NCBI RefSeq assembly: GCF_012034175.1
Contig: NZ_JAATEJ010000045.1
Span: 1-37,491, forward strand
Source of the DNA: Actinacidiphila epipremni
GTDB taxonomy: Bacteria; Actinomycetota; Actinomycetes; Streptomycetales; Streptomycetaceae
Reading direction: 5' to 3'
DNA: 37,491 nucleotides
The notes beneath the pieces were generated by a model. That model saw nothing but the letters and a program-made list of their open reading frames with translations, ran no database searches and had not been told where the DNA came from. This document shows, piece after piece, positions 24,084-32,211 of this stretch. Positions within the stretch are counted from its first letter, which is position 1. The number at the start of each line of letters is the position of its first letter. Both the position numbers and the translations under genes were made by a program.

Positions 24084-25421
24084 TCAGTGCCAGGTGGGCT
24101 GGTGGTCGCGGTGGGTGGGGAGGTAGGCGGCGGGGGTGAAGTGGTGGTCGTAGAAGTCCGGGTCGAGGTGGTGGGCCTGGAGGTAGTTGAGGATGTGGAC
24201 AGTCGGGACGGTGCCGGGGAGCTTGCCGAACGTCTCGTCGATGTAGCGGACTTGGGCGGTCAGCAGGCGCACGAAGCGCTTGTCGTAGGGGGCCGCGGAG
24301 GCGCGTACGCGGGCGGTGTCCCGCCAGGGGCCGGGGGTGGCGGGGTTCAGCGGGCCGCCGGGGCCGAACTTGCGCTCGGCGAAGCGCTCCACGGCCTCGG
24401 CGGCGTCGCGGACGTGCGGGCGGGCCAGGGTCTCGAAGACGCCCGGGAGGCCCGTCGGGTTGGGCAGCGGCCAGCGGTCGTCGTACTCGACGTGGAAGCC
24501 GAGGCCGGGGACGTCGGGGTTGCCGGACGCGCCGAGGACCGAGAGGCGGTCGATGCCGTCGAAGGTCCAGCCGCCCAGGCCCAGGGCGCCGAGCAGCAAG
24601 TGGCCGTTGTAGACACCGGTGATGAGCTCCGCGCTGGCCTCGGCGAGGGTGTACTGCTCGACGAAGGAGAGCGGGAAGGGCTCACCGGCGTGCCGCAGCG
24701 ACGGGTCGTCGGCGCCGGGGATCGGGCGGTCGTTGATGTCGTCGTGGACGCCGTAGCCGTTCTGCAGGAAGAACGCCAGGTTGGCGATGAGGTGTTGGGC
24801 GAGGTCGGCGACCGGGATGACCAGCAGCGAGCCGGGGTGGTTGGCGATCCAGGTGTTGTGGCCCTCCAGATACGGCTCCTCGCGCGGCAGCCACAGCCGC
24901 TCGGGTGAGAGCTTGCGGTAGCGGGCGGTGGTGGCGTTCAGCCACGCCTCGACGTCGAGGTCGCCGAGGCTGCCGGGGTCGCCGTCCTCGGAGCCGGCGG
25001 CCGGGACCTCGCCGGCGGGTGCCGCGTCGCGGCTGGAGAGGAAGTACGTACCGGACTCGTCGGTGAAGAAGAAGTCGGTGGTGTGGAAGCCGGCGGCCGA
25101 CGGGAAGGTGCGACCGGCCGCGGAGCCGGGGTAGTTGGGGAGGGCCGGCGCGTAGCCGGGGTGGTGGGAGATCCCGAAGTTCCAGCCGGTCACGCCGGTG
25201 ACGACGGCCAGTACGAGAGCCCGCTCGACCTCGCTGAGCGGCTGCACGGGCCGGCTGCTGGTGAAGGCCAGCTCCCCCGCCGGGATGCTGCCGCCGACCG
25301 GGAAGCGGCGCGAGCGGCGGCCGTTGACCGCGGCGAGCAGGGGGAAGTCGAACAGGCTGCGGATCGCGGCGCGTTCCCGCTCGGTGAGACGGACCGCGGT
25401 GGACTCGGGGCTGGCGGACAT
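24084..25421 (-). CDS. Divergent nitroreductase/SagB-like protein
   Basis: A 445-aa protein with no signal peptide. Two segments recall the FMN nitroreductase/SagB fold: NGRRSRRFPVGG (residues 33-44) with the paired arginines, followed about 20 residues on by PLSEVERALVLAVVTGVTG, and GRTFPSAAGFHTTDFFFTDESGTYFL (marked by residues 103-111), like the SagB R-x-x-PSAGA motif. The rest has no pattern I know, including a His/Trp-rich segment NTWIANHPGS and a C-terminal QAHHLDPDFYDHHF. It is last in the run of minus-strand sulfur genes, 95 bp after the PLP enzyme gene, so it may be a flavin enzyme acting on a sulfur or xenobiotic compound. The assignment is tentative. Confidence 0.55.
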   Translation of the reverse strand: MSASPESTAVRLTERERAAIRSLFDFPLLAAVNGRRSRRFPVGGSIPAGELAFTSSRPVQPLSEVERALVLAVVTGVTGWNFGISHHPGYAPALPNYPGSAAGRTFPSAAGFHTTDFFFTDESGTYFLSSRDAAPAGEVPAAGSEDGDPGSLGDLDVEAWLNATTARYRKLSPERLWLPREEPYLEGHNTWIANHPGSLLVIPVADLAQHLIANLAFFLQNGYGVHDDINDRPIPGADDPSLRHAGEPFPLSFVEQYTLAEASAELITGVYNGHLLLGALGLGGWTFDGIDRLSVLGASGNPDVPGLGFHVEYDDRWPLPNPTGLPGVFETLARPHVRDAAEAVERFAERKFGPGGPLNPATPGPWRDTARVRASAAPYDKRFVRLLTAQVRYIDETFGKLPGTVPTVHILNYLQAHHLDPDFYDHHFTPAAYLPTHRDHQPTWH

Positions 25422-25516
25422 GAAGTGGGGCTCCCTTGGCGTGGGTTCGGGGGGTGGCGCGGAGGTGTCCGGCGGTCCCAGGCCCCTCCGGGCAGACGGG
25501 ACTTTTGAAGCAGGCC

Positions 25517-26947
25517 CTAGCGGCCCGGGCCCGCGGCGGCCGGCTCGGTGAGCGGCGTCGTGAGCTGCTCCGGGAGTTGCGGCTCCGGGTGGAGTGCCGC
25601 CCAGCGCACCGTGCCGGTCACCCGCCCGCGGTCCAGGACCGGCGCGACCTCGCCCTCGGCCCGGTCCCAGCCGGTCACGGCCGGGTCCGCCACCGCGAGC
25701 CCGACGCCGAGCCGCGGCCCGAACGGCCGGGCGGCCTCGGCCACGCTCGCCGCGCCGCGCAGCCCGGCGGGGGTCGTCCAGCCCAGCAGGTCCGAGGGAT
25801 GCGGGGCGAGCAGCCGGCCGTCGCGGCGGTAGGCGGCGAGCACGACGTCGTCGTCCGAGGCGCCCTGCTCGGCGAGCCGCCGTACGGCGTCGGCGGGCTG
25901 CTCGTGCTGCTCCACCAGCGGAGCGGCGCGGCTGTGGTCGCCGACGGTCGGGCCCTCGGCCGGGGCGGGGCCGCGGAAGCCGTTGGCGGTGAGCCAGGCG
26001 TCGTTGAAGTACGTCGACAGGTACGCGCGGCCGGAGTCCGGCAGCAGCACCACCACGGTGTCGTCGGCGGTGAGGTCCGCGGCGACGCGCAGTGCCGCGG
26101 CCAGCGCGACGCCGGCGGAGCCGCCCGCGAGGATGCCCTCGGTACGGGCCAGCAGCCGTACGGCGTCGATCGCGTCCTGGTCCTCGACGGCGACGTACTC
26201 GTCGATGACGCCGGTGTCGAGCGACAGCGGCCACACGTCGGCGGCGGCCTCGGGGTGGAGGTAGTGGCCGGCGCCCTCGATGTACTTCTGGCTGCCGTCG
26301 CCGCCGGCGTACTTCGAGGTGAGGGGGTCCGCGCCGATCACTTGTACGCGGCCGGCGCTGATGTCCTTCAGGTGGCGGCCGGTGCCGGAGATCGTGCCGC
26401 CGGTGCCGACGGTGGCGACGAAGTGCGTGACCGCCCCCTCGGTGTCGGCCCAGATCTCCGGGCCGGTGGTGGCGTAGTGGGCGGCCGGGTTGGCCGGGTT
26501 GTCGTACTGGTCGACGAACCACGCGCCGGGTGTCTCGGCGGCGAACTTCACGCCCTGGGAGCGCATGCTGTCGGGGTGGTCGCGCGGCACGAAGGCGTCG
26601 ACGAGCCGCACCTCGGCGCCGTACGCGGCGAGTTGGTCCCGCTTCTCCTTCGAGGTCGCAGAGCCGGTGAAGACGACCGTGCAGTAGCCGAGGTGGGCGG
26701 CGGCGAGCGCGAGGCCGATGCCGGTGTTGCCGCTGGTCACCTCGACGACGGTGCCGCCCGGGCGGAGGGTGCCGTCGGCCTCGGCGCGGCGCAGCATGGC
26801 CAGCGCGGCCCGGTCCTTCACGCTGCCGCCCGGGTTCTGCCACTCGGGCTTGACGTAGACGCGCGGGCGCAGGCCCGCGGCGGCGCGGGTGAGGCGGATC
26901 AGCGGTGTGCCGCCGATGGCGTCCAGCACGGACTCGTATCTGGCCAT
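25517..26947 (-). CDS. Cystathionine beta-synthase / cysteine synthase-type PLP enzyme
   Basis: A 476-aa fold-type II PLP enzyme. The Schiff-base lysine is K44 in GGSVKDRAA; SGNTG at 72-76 and GTGGTISGTG hold the substrate carboxylate and the PLP phosphate. The late segment LLPDSGRAYLSTYFND is typical of cystathionine beta-synthases. The ~130 residues after the catalytic core resemble a worn CBS-domain pair (SDLLGWTT) without clear ligand motifs. It makes cystathionine from serine and homocysteine, or cysteine from O-acetylserine and sulfide. ATG 26947 has GAGGAG 5 nt upstream. It lies 58 bp after the CopC-CopD gene within the minus-strand sulfur block. Confidence 0.88.
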   Translation of the reverse strand: MARYESVLDAIGGTPLIRLTRAAAGLRPRVYVKPEWQNPGGSVKDRAALAMLRRAEADGTLRPGGTVVEVTSGNTGIGLALAAAHLGYCTVVFTGSATSKEKRDQLAAYGAEVRLVDAFVPRDHPDSMRSQGVKFAAETPGAWFVDQYDNPANPAAHYATTGPEIWADTEGAVTHFVATVGTGGTISGTGRHLKDISAGRVQVIGADPLTSKYAGGDGSQKYIEGAGHYLHPEAAADVWPLSLDTGVIDEYVAVEDQDAIDAVRLLARTEGILAGGSAGVALAAALRVAADLTADDTVVVLLPDSGRAYLSTYFNDAWLTANGFRGPAPAEGPTVGDHSRAAPLVEQHEQPADAVRRLAEQGASDDDVVLAAYRRDGRLLAPHPSDLLGWTTPAGLRGAASVAEAARPFGPRLGVGLAVADPAVTGWDRAEGEVAPVLDRGRVTGTVRWAALHPEPQLPEQLTTPLTEPAAAGPGR

Positions 26948-27005
26948 GGCATCTCCTCGGGTGGTCGGGCCCGGCGGGCCGTACGGGGGTGGTCGCGGCG
27001 GCGGT

Positions 27006-29411
27006 TCACAGGACCCGGTAGCGCAGTGCGCCGGTGTACTGCTCGGCCGGCCCGGCGACGAGCGTGAGGGTCGCGGTCCATCCTCCCTTGGCGGGGACGT
27101 CGACCGAGGAGCTGACGAAGGTGAACGCGGTGGCTTTTCCCGGGCGGATGGCCCCGGGCAGCCGGTACGGGAAGCGGACGCGCAGGTCTTTCACGGCGCC
27201 GGCGTCCTGCCCGAGGTCGAGCTGCACGGACCGCGGCAGCGCGGTGCTCTCGGCGGCCCCGACTGCGGTGACCCGGAAGCTCTGCGGCCCGCGCCGCGCC
27301 GGCGCGACCTCGAACGTCACGGTGTAGGGGCCGATCACGGCGTGCAGCGTACGGGCCGGCGCGTACGCCTCCGCGGCGGGTGCGACGGAGGACAGCACGC
27401 CGGACACGACGACGATCACCGCCCCGACCCCCGCCTCGACCCGCACCCACCCGCGCAACCTGGCGGTTTCGCGGGGGGTGGGGTGGTTGCCGCCGCCGCG
27501 GGGGCCGGGGCCGGGGCCGGGGCTGCGCCCGGCACGCGGGCCGGGTGCGGTGGCGGTGCGCGAGCCATGCGCGGTGGCGGTGTCGGGGCCGGGTGCCGTC
27601 GCCATGCCCGGGCCGTGCCCGGCGCCCGTGCCCGAGCTGGACGCGGTGGCCGTACGCAGGGCATGCGCGGCGTCCGGGCCGGACGCAGGGACCGTACGCA
27701 GGCCGTGCGCGGCGTCCGCGCCGGACACAGGGACCGCACGCAGGCCGTGCCCGGCGCCCGTGCCCGAGCTGGACGCGGTGGCCGTACGCAGGGCCTGCGC
27801 GGCGTCCGGGCCGGACGCAGGGACCGTACGCAGGCCATGCGCGGCGTCCGCGCCGGACACAGGGACCGCACGCAGGCCATGCGCGGCGTCCGCGCCGGAC
27901 ACAGGGACCGCACGCAGGCCATGCGCCTCCGCCGCATGCGGGCCCACGCTCGGGTCGTGCCCGGCGCCCGCGTCCACGCCGGTCGCCCGGGCCGTGCCGG
28001 AGTCCTGCGCGGCGCGCGCGTCCACGCCGGACGCCCAGGCCGTGCCGGAGTCCTGCGCGGCGCGCGCGTCCACGCCGGTCGCCGTGCTCGGGCCCGGGCC
28101 ACTCACGGCGTCCGCCTCGACGCCGGGCGCCGTGGCCGTACGCGGGCCTGGTGCGGCGCCCGCGTCGACGCCGGGCGTGCCCGGGCCGTGGTCGGCGTTC
28201 GCCTGCGGGGGGTGCGCAATTCTCCGGGTTGTCCGGGTCACGACCCAGCGGTTGCCGCGGAAAGCGAGGAGGAGGGCCGAGGTGACGAGGGTGAGTTTGA
28301 GGAGGAGGACGTAGCCGTAGGTCGTGGTCGTGAGGGCGGGGAGGTAACGGACTTGGCGGACGGCCTGGATGAGGCCGGTGGTGGCGAGGGTGGCGACGCT
28401 GGTGGCGGCGTAGCGGGACCACAGGGGGAGGCGGGTGAGGCGGTGGGGGGTCGGGGGGCGGCGCAGGACGAGCCAGCCGAGGACGGCGAGGCCGCCGATC
28501 CAGGCCACGACGCAGGTCACGTGGACGAGGGTGGTCGCGAAGTGCCACCACGAGCCCGTCCCGCCGTGGCCGTTGCGGACGACGCTGCCCAGCGCGGCGA
28601 GCGCGAGGACCGCCCCCGCCGCCCACCATCCGCCCGCGGCCCCCCGCAGCCGCGGGAGGACGGCGAGGGCCGCCGCGAGCAGGCCGGCGCGGACGTACAC
28701 CGCCTGGCCGTAGTCGGAGCCGGCGAAGGCGCGCAGGCCCGCCCAGGTCGGGCCGCCGGGCACGGCGGAGGCGTCCCACAGGTACTGCACGGCCACTTGC
28801 GCGGCCGACGCGAGCAGCGCGAGCACGACGCCGGCGCGTGCCGTACGGACCAGGGCGCGGCGCTCGTCGCGGTCGGCGCCGAGGACGAGGCCGGCCGGGA
28901 GGGTGCCGAAGGCGGCGACGAGACCGAGGTAGAGCAGGCCCTTGACGACCCCGGCGGCGAGTTCCAGGGCGGCGCTGGGCCGCGGGGACGGGGCCGTACC
29001 GACCGGGTTCGCGGGGACGCCGTAGCCGAACTGGAGGGAGCCGCCCACCGGGTGGGTGTCGCTGGAGACCACCGACCAGCTCGCGAGGTAGGAGCCCTTG
29101 GGCAGGCCCGGGCGGATGCCGATGACGAGGGTCCGCCGGCCGTCGACCAGGCGTACGGAGCCGCTGCCCACCTCCCGCCCGCCCTCGTCGAGGACGCTCG
29201 CCGCGCCCTTGGCGGCGGGCAGCGTGACCGGCTCGTCGAAGGTGACCCGCACCTGCGCCGGGAGCGCGGCGACCTCGGTCCCGTCGGAGGGGGAGGTCGC
29301 GATCGTGTAGGCGTGCGCGACCGCCGGCGGGGCCGTGCGGAGCAGCACGGTCAGCGCGCCGAGCAGCAGCAGGAGGGTGAGCGCGCAGCGCCGCCCCCAG
29401 GGCCGGGTCAC
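27006..29411 (-). CDS. CopC-CopD fusion copper protein with large repeat insertion
   Basis: A protein of about 801 aa from GTG 29411. After the signal peptide, residues 33-140 are CopC-like: H33 in VAHAYTIATSP at the mature N-terminus and SSDTHPVGG supply Cu(II) ligands. Residues about 160-395 are the CopD membrane part (eight or so helices, including NGHGGTGSWWHFATTLVHVTCVVAWIGG). Residues about 400-640 are an Ala/Gly/Thr-rich insertion built of 14- and 16-residue tandem repeats. A last membrane helix (VGAVIVVVSGVLSS) and a ~115-residue beta-rich domain follow. The protein should bind copper outside and move it inward. It is coupled by GTGA to the YcnI gene. The insertion makes it about 30% longer than usual. 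Confidence 0.88.
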   Translation of the reverse strand: MTRPWGRRCALTLLLLLGALTVLLRTAPPAVAHAYTIATSPSDGTEVAALPAQVRVTFDEPVTLPAAKGAASVLDEGGREVGSGSVRLVDGRRTLVIGIRPGLPKGSYLASWSVVSSDTHPVGGSLQFGYGVPANPVGTAPSPRPSAALELAAGVVKGLLYLGLVAAFGTLPAGLVLGADRDERRALVRTARAGVVLALLASAAQVAVQYLWDASAVPGGPTWAGLRAFAGSDYGQAVYVRAGLLAAALAVLPRLRGAAGGWWAAGAVLALAALGSVVRNGHGGTGSWWHFATTLVHVTCVVAWIGGLAVLGWLVLRRPPTPHRLTRLPLWSRYAATSVATLATTGLIQAVRQVRYLPALTTTTYGYVLLLKLTLVTSALLLAFRGNRWVVTRTTRRIAHPPQANADHGPGTPGVDAGAAPGPRTATAPGVEADAVSGPGPSTATGVDARAAQDSGTAWASGVDARAAQDSGTARATGVDAGAGHDPSVGPHAAEAHGLRAVPVSGADAAHGLRAVPVSGADAAHGLRTVPASGPDAAQALRTATASSSGTGAGHGLRAVPVSGADAAHGLRTVPASGPDAAHALRTATASSSGTGAGHGPGMATAPGPDTATAHGSRTATAPGPRAGRSPGPGPGPRGGGNHPTPRETARLRGWVRVEAGVGAVIVVVSGVLSSVAPAAEAYAPARTLHAVIGPYTVTFEVAPARRGPQSFRVTAVGAAESTALPRSVQLDLGQDAGAVKDLRVRFPYRLPGAIRPGKATAFTFVSSSVDVPAKGGWTATLTLVAGPAEQYTGALRYRVL
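27611..28090 (-). repeat. Nested tandem repeats inside the CopD coding region
   Basis: A 132-bp unit (27611-27742) is repeated at 27743-27874 almost unchanged. Each is made of 42-bp subunits coding HGLRAVPVSGADAA-type peptides, and extra 42-bp copies start at 27832 and 27874. A separate 48-bp repeat coding GVDARAAQDSGTA recurs at 27973, 28021 and 28069. All periods are multiples of three, so the frame is kept whatever the copy number. Confidence 0.9.
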
Positions 29412-30166
29412 GAAGGGGTACGTTCCGGGTCCGGGCGGCTGCTCGCCGTCGCGGCGGCCGACGGGGCGGCGGCCGGGCGGCCGGGCCGGGTCCGGGTCCA
29501 GGCGGCGCCGGCCAGCGCGCCCGCGCCGAGCGCCAGCACGATGCCGGCCGCGCCGAGCCCGACGCCCCAGCCGTCCCCGGAGCCGTCGCCTGAGCCGTCG
29601 CCGGACGAGCCGCCCGGGTCGCCGGAAGCCTGCGCAGCCGCCGGCGTGATCACCACGCTCGGCGCCGGATGCTCCGGCTTCGCCCCGCCCTGCGCCTGCT
29701 GCACCCACCCGACCTGCGTACCGTCCGAATACCGCTGCTCGGCCGGCAGGTAGAGCGTGCCGCTCGCGGGCAGCGGGCTCACCGAGAGCGAGAACCGGCC
29801 GAACTGCCCGGGCGCGAGCCCGCCCGCCGTGGCCGTCCACGTCACGGCGGTGACCGCCGAGGTGATGGCGTTGCCGTCGTCGTCCTCGGCCGGCGTCGCG
29901 AGCCTGGTACGGGTGAGCTCGACGCGCCAGCCGGGCACGGGCTCGCTGAGCACCGAGGTGAGCGGCGTGGCCGTCGGCAGGTGGACGGTCAGCCCCACCG
30001 TGTGGGCCGTCGCCGACTCGACGGGCACCTTGAACGTCAGCACCGCACTGCCGCCGCCCGTCGCATTGGACGCCGTCACGGTGACGTGCGCGGCGGCCGG
30101 CCAGGCCGCCCCCAGCACCAGGACGGCGGACCCGGCCGTGACGGCGAGACTCTTCGCGTACTTCAT
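29408..30166 (-). CDS. ycnI: YcnI-type (DUF1775) copper-binding membrane protein
   Basis: A 252-aa protein. The signal peptide ends in WPAAA, leaving H27 (HVTV) as the mature N-terminus, as in YcnI proteins that bind copper with this histidine. Residues about 27-165 are the DUF1775 beta domain (FKVPVES, TVGLTVHLPT, GGLAPGQFGRFSLSV). A Ser/Gly/Asp linker (GSGDGSGDGSGDG) leads to a C-terminal membrane helix. It is usually found beside CopC-CopD genes, as here, where the start of that gene overlaps its stop by 4 bp. Role: copper delivery or storage at the outer face of the membrane. Confidence 0.9.
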   Translation of the reverse strand: MKYAKSLAVTAGSAVLVLGAAWPAAAHVTVTASNATGGGSAVLTFKVPVESATAHTVGLTVHLPTATPLTSVLSEPVPGWRVELTRTRLATPAEDDDGNAITSAVTAVTWTATAGGLAPGQFGRFSLSVSPLPASGTLYLPAEQRYSDGTQVGWVQQAQGGAKPEHPAPSVVITPAAAQASGDPGGSSGDGSGDGSGDGWGVGLGAAGIVLALGAGALAGAAWTRTRPGRPAAAPSAAATASSRPDPERTPS

Positions 30167-30227
30167 CGTGCCTGCTTCCGTCCCTGTTCCATTCGGTGAA
30201 GGGCGAGTTGGGTGAGAGCGTGTCGGG

Positions 30228-31046
30228 TCAGTGGGCCGCTTCGAGCTCGTCCGGCTGCGTCGTGGCCTCCTCGTCCAGCAGCGCGAGGATGCGGGCCCGC
30301 AGCGCGACGAACTCCGGCGCGGACTGCTCGCGCGGCCGGTCCAGGCCGACCTCGACGACCTCGCGGATACGGGCCGGGCGCGGCGAGAGCACGACCAGCC
30401 GGTCGGCGAGCACCAGCGCCTCGCTCACGTCGTGCGTGATGAGCACCGCGGTGAAGCCGCGCTCCTGCCACAGCCGCAGCAGCTCGCCCTGCAATACGCG
30501 CCGGGTCAGCGCGTCGAGCTTGCCGAGCGGTTCGTCGAGCAGCAGCACCGCCGGGTCGTTGACCAACGCCCGGGCGAGCGCGGCGCGTTGGGCCATGCCG
30601 CCGGAGAGCTGCGCGGGCCACGCGTCGGCGAAGTCGGTGAGCCCGACCAGCGCGAGCGCGTCGTCGATACGGGCCCTGGAGCGGGCCAGCGCCCGCCGCG
30701 TCTGCGGCCCGATGGCGACGTTGCCGCGGACGGTGCGCCAGGGCAGCAGCGTCGGGTCCTGGAAGACCAGCGCGCGGCTCGGGTCCGGCGACGTGACCCG
30801 TACGCCGTCGACCTCCACCGTGCCGAACAGCGGCCGGTCCAGGCCCGCGAGCAGCCGGACGAGCGTGGACTTGCCCGAGCCGCTGGGCCCGACCAGCGCG
30901 ACGAACTCGCCGGGCCGCACGGACAGCGAGATGTCGTCGAGGACCGGCAGATCGCTGTCGCCGGCCCGGAACGCCTGCGTGACGTTGCGGATCTCGACCG
31001 CGGCGCCCGCGCCCTTCGCGCCCGCGCCCTCCGCTGCCGTCACCAT
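30228..31046 (-). CDS. Sulfonate/nitrate-type ABC transporter ATPase
   Basis: A 272-aa ATPase with Walker A GPSGSGKST, Q-loop VFQDPTLLPWRTV, signature LSGGMAQR, Walker B AVLLLDEP and the H-loop ITHD. The LLPWRTV after the Q-loop is typical of the SsuB/TauB/NrtD group. It starts within the last codons of the permease gene (7-bp overlap), so the two are translationally coupled. Together with the two genes upstream it forms one importer, most likely for alkanesulfonates or sulfate esters given the monooxygenases nearby. Confidence 0.92.
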   Translation of the reverse strand: MVTAAEGAGAKGAGAAVEIRNVTQAFRAGDSDLPVLDDISLSVRPGEFVALVGPSGSGKSTLVRLLAGLDRPLFGTVEVDGVRVTSPDPSRALVFQDPTLLPWRTVRGNVAIGPQTRRALARSRARIDDALALVGLTDFADAWPAQLSGGMAQRAALARALVNDPAVLLLDEPLGKLDALTRRVLQGELLRLWQERGFTAVLITHDVSEALVLADRLVVLSPRPARIREVVEVGLDRPREQSAPEFVALRARILALLDEEATTQPDELEAAH

Positions 31047-32203
31047 CGTGTCAGCTCCTTCTCCCAGCGCAGCACCCAGCCGCGCAGCCGGAACAGCAGG
31101 GTCAGCAGCACACCGCAGACGCCGACGAGGACGACGATGCCCGCGTACAGCGCGGGGAAGTCGCCCCAGCCCTTCTGCCAGTTGAGGTACCAGCCGAGCC
31201 CGGAGTTGACGCCGAAGTTCTCCGCCACGGTGAGGCTGACGAAGGACGAGCCGAGGGCCATGAAGGCACCGGTGAAGATGCTCGGCAGCGCCGCGGGCAG
31301 GCTCACCCGCAGCACCAGGAACCAGCTCCTGGCGCCGAGGGTCTGCGTGACGTCGTAGTACGAGCGCGGCACGCTCACGATGCCGGCCCGGGTCAGCACG
31401 GTGATCGGGAACCACACGCTGACCGCGATGAGGAAGATCGCACCGCTGTAGGCGGTCGGGAACAGCGCGAAGATCACCGGCACCCATGCCAGCGTCGGCA
31501 CCGGCCCGAGGAACATCAGGATCGGGTGGACCCAGTAGTTGGCCTGCTGCCACCAGCCGATCACCACACCGGTCGCGAGCCCGGCGATCAGGCCGAGGAC
31601 GAAGCCGAGCGCGAGCAACTGGAGGGAATTGCCGAGGCTTTCGGCGAGGATGCGGCGGTCGCTCCACAAGTGGTCGAGGATTTCCTGCGGGGCGGCGAAG
31701 TAGGGCGTCTCCAGGACGTCGGTCTTGGCGGTGGAGATCTCCCAGAAGACCGCCCAGACCGCCGCCCCGAACAGCCACGCCGAGCCGTGCGCGACCCGGC
31801 CGGCGGCGCGGGCGCCGAGCCGGCCGCGGGTCGCCGACAGCGCCCACAGCCCGGCCGCGAGCGCCGCCACGACCAGGCCGGTGATCGCGGTGAAGCCGGT
31901 GGTGCGGTGGATGGAGGCGATGTCGGGGGCGGGCAGCCTGGGGCTGTCGGAGACGGTCTCGGTGAGCACGCTGAAGGCGATCCACGCGAGGATGCCGGCG
32001 CCGGTGAGGATGGGGTTGATACGGACCGGGTGGGTGACCTTCTGCAGGGCCGCGTGGATGCGCGCGGCGCCCTGCACGGTCTGCTCGGCCTGCACGGTCG
32101 GTTCGGCGTGTTCGGTCTGTTCGGTCGGTTCGGCGGGCGGTGGCGCCGCCGGCCGCGCCGGCGGGGTGTCCGGCGACGCGGCGGTGAGCGGGGTGGAAGC
32201 CAT
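31040..32203 (-). CDS. Sulfonate-type ABC transporter permease
   Basis: A 387-aa permease of the SsuC/TauC group. It has an added ~50-residue Pro/Glu/Thr-rich N-terminus and two extra N-terminal helices (about 60-135), then the BPD_transp_1 domain with GLATGVVIGWW, FLGPVPTLAWVPVIFALF and the coupling helix LGARSWFLVLRVSLPAALPSIFTG marked here by its first and last residues. Usual family members are about 260 aa, so the N-terminal part is an addition. It begins 8 bp after the substrate-binding protein gene ends and is followed directly by the ATPase gene. Confidence 0.88.
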   Translation of the reverse strand: MASTPLTAASPDTPPARPAAPPPAEPTEQTEHAEPTVQAEQTVQGAARIHAALQKVTHPVRINPILTGAGILAWIAFSVLTETVSDSPRLPAPDIASIHRTTGFTAITGLVVAALAAGLWALSATRGRLGARAAGRVAHGSAWLFGAAVWAVFWEISTAKTDVLETPYFAAPQEILDHLWSDRRILAESLGNSLQLLALGFVLGLIAGLATGVVIGWWQQANYWVHPILMFLGPVPTLAWVPVIFALFPTAYSGAIFLIAVSVWFPITVLTRAGIVSVPRSYYDVTQTLGARSWFLVLRVSLPAALPSIFTGAFMALGSSFVSLTVAENFGVNSGLGWYLNWQKGWGDFPALYAGIVVLVGVCGVLLTLLFRLRGWVLRWEKELTRW

Positions 32204-32211
32204 GGCCGTCC

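Noticed and set aside
27611..28090. CRISPR-like array
   Set aside because: Repeats are contiguous, in frame and without unique spacers; they code a low-complexity protein loop.
27416..28314. Other long frames over the CopD repeats
   Set aside because: They arise because repeat periods divide by three; only the minus frame continuing into CopC and CopD domains is supported.
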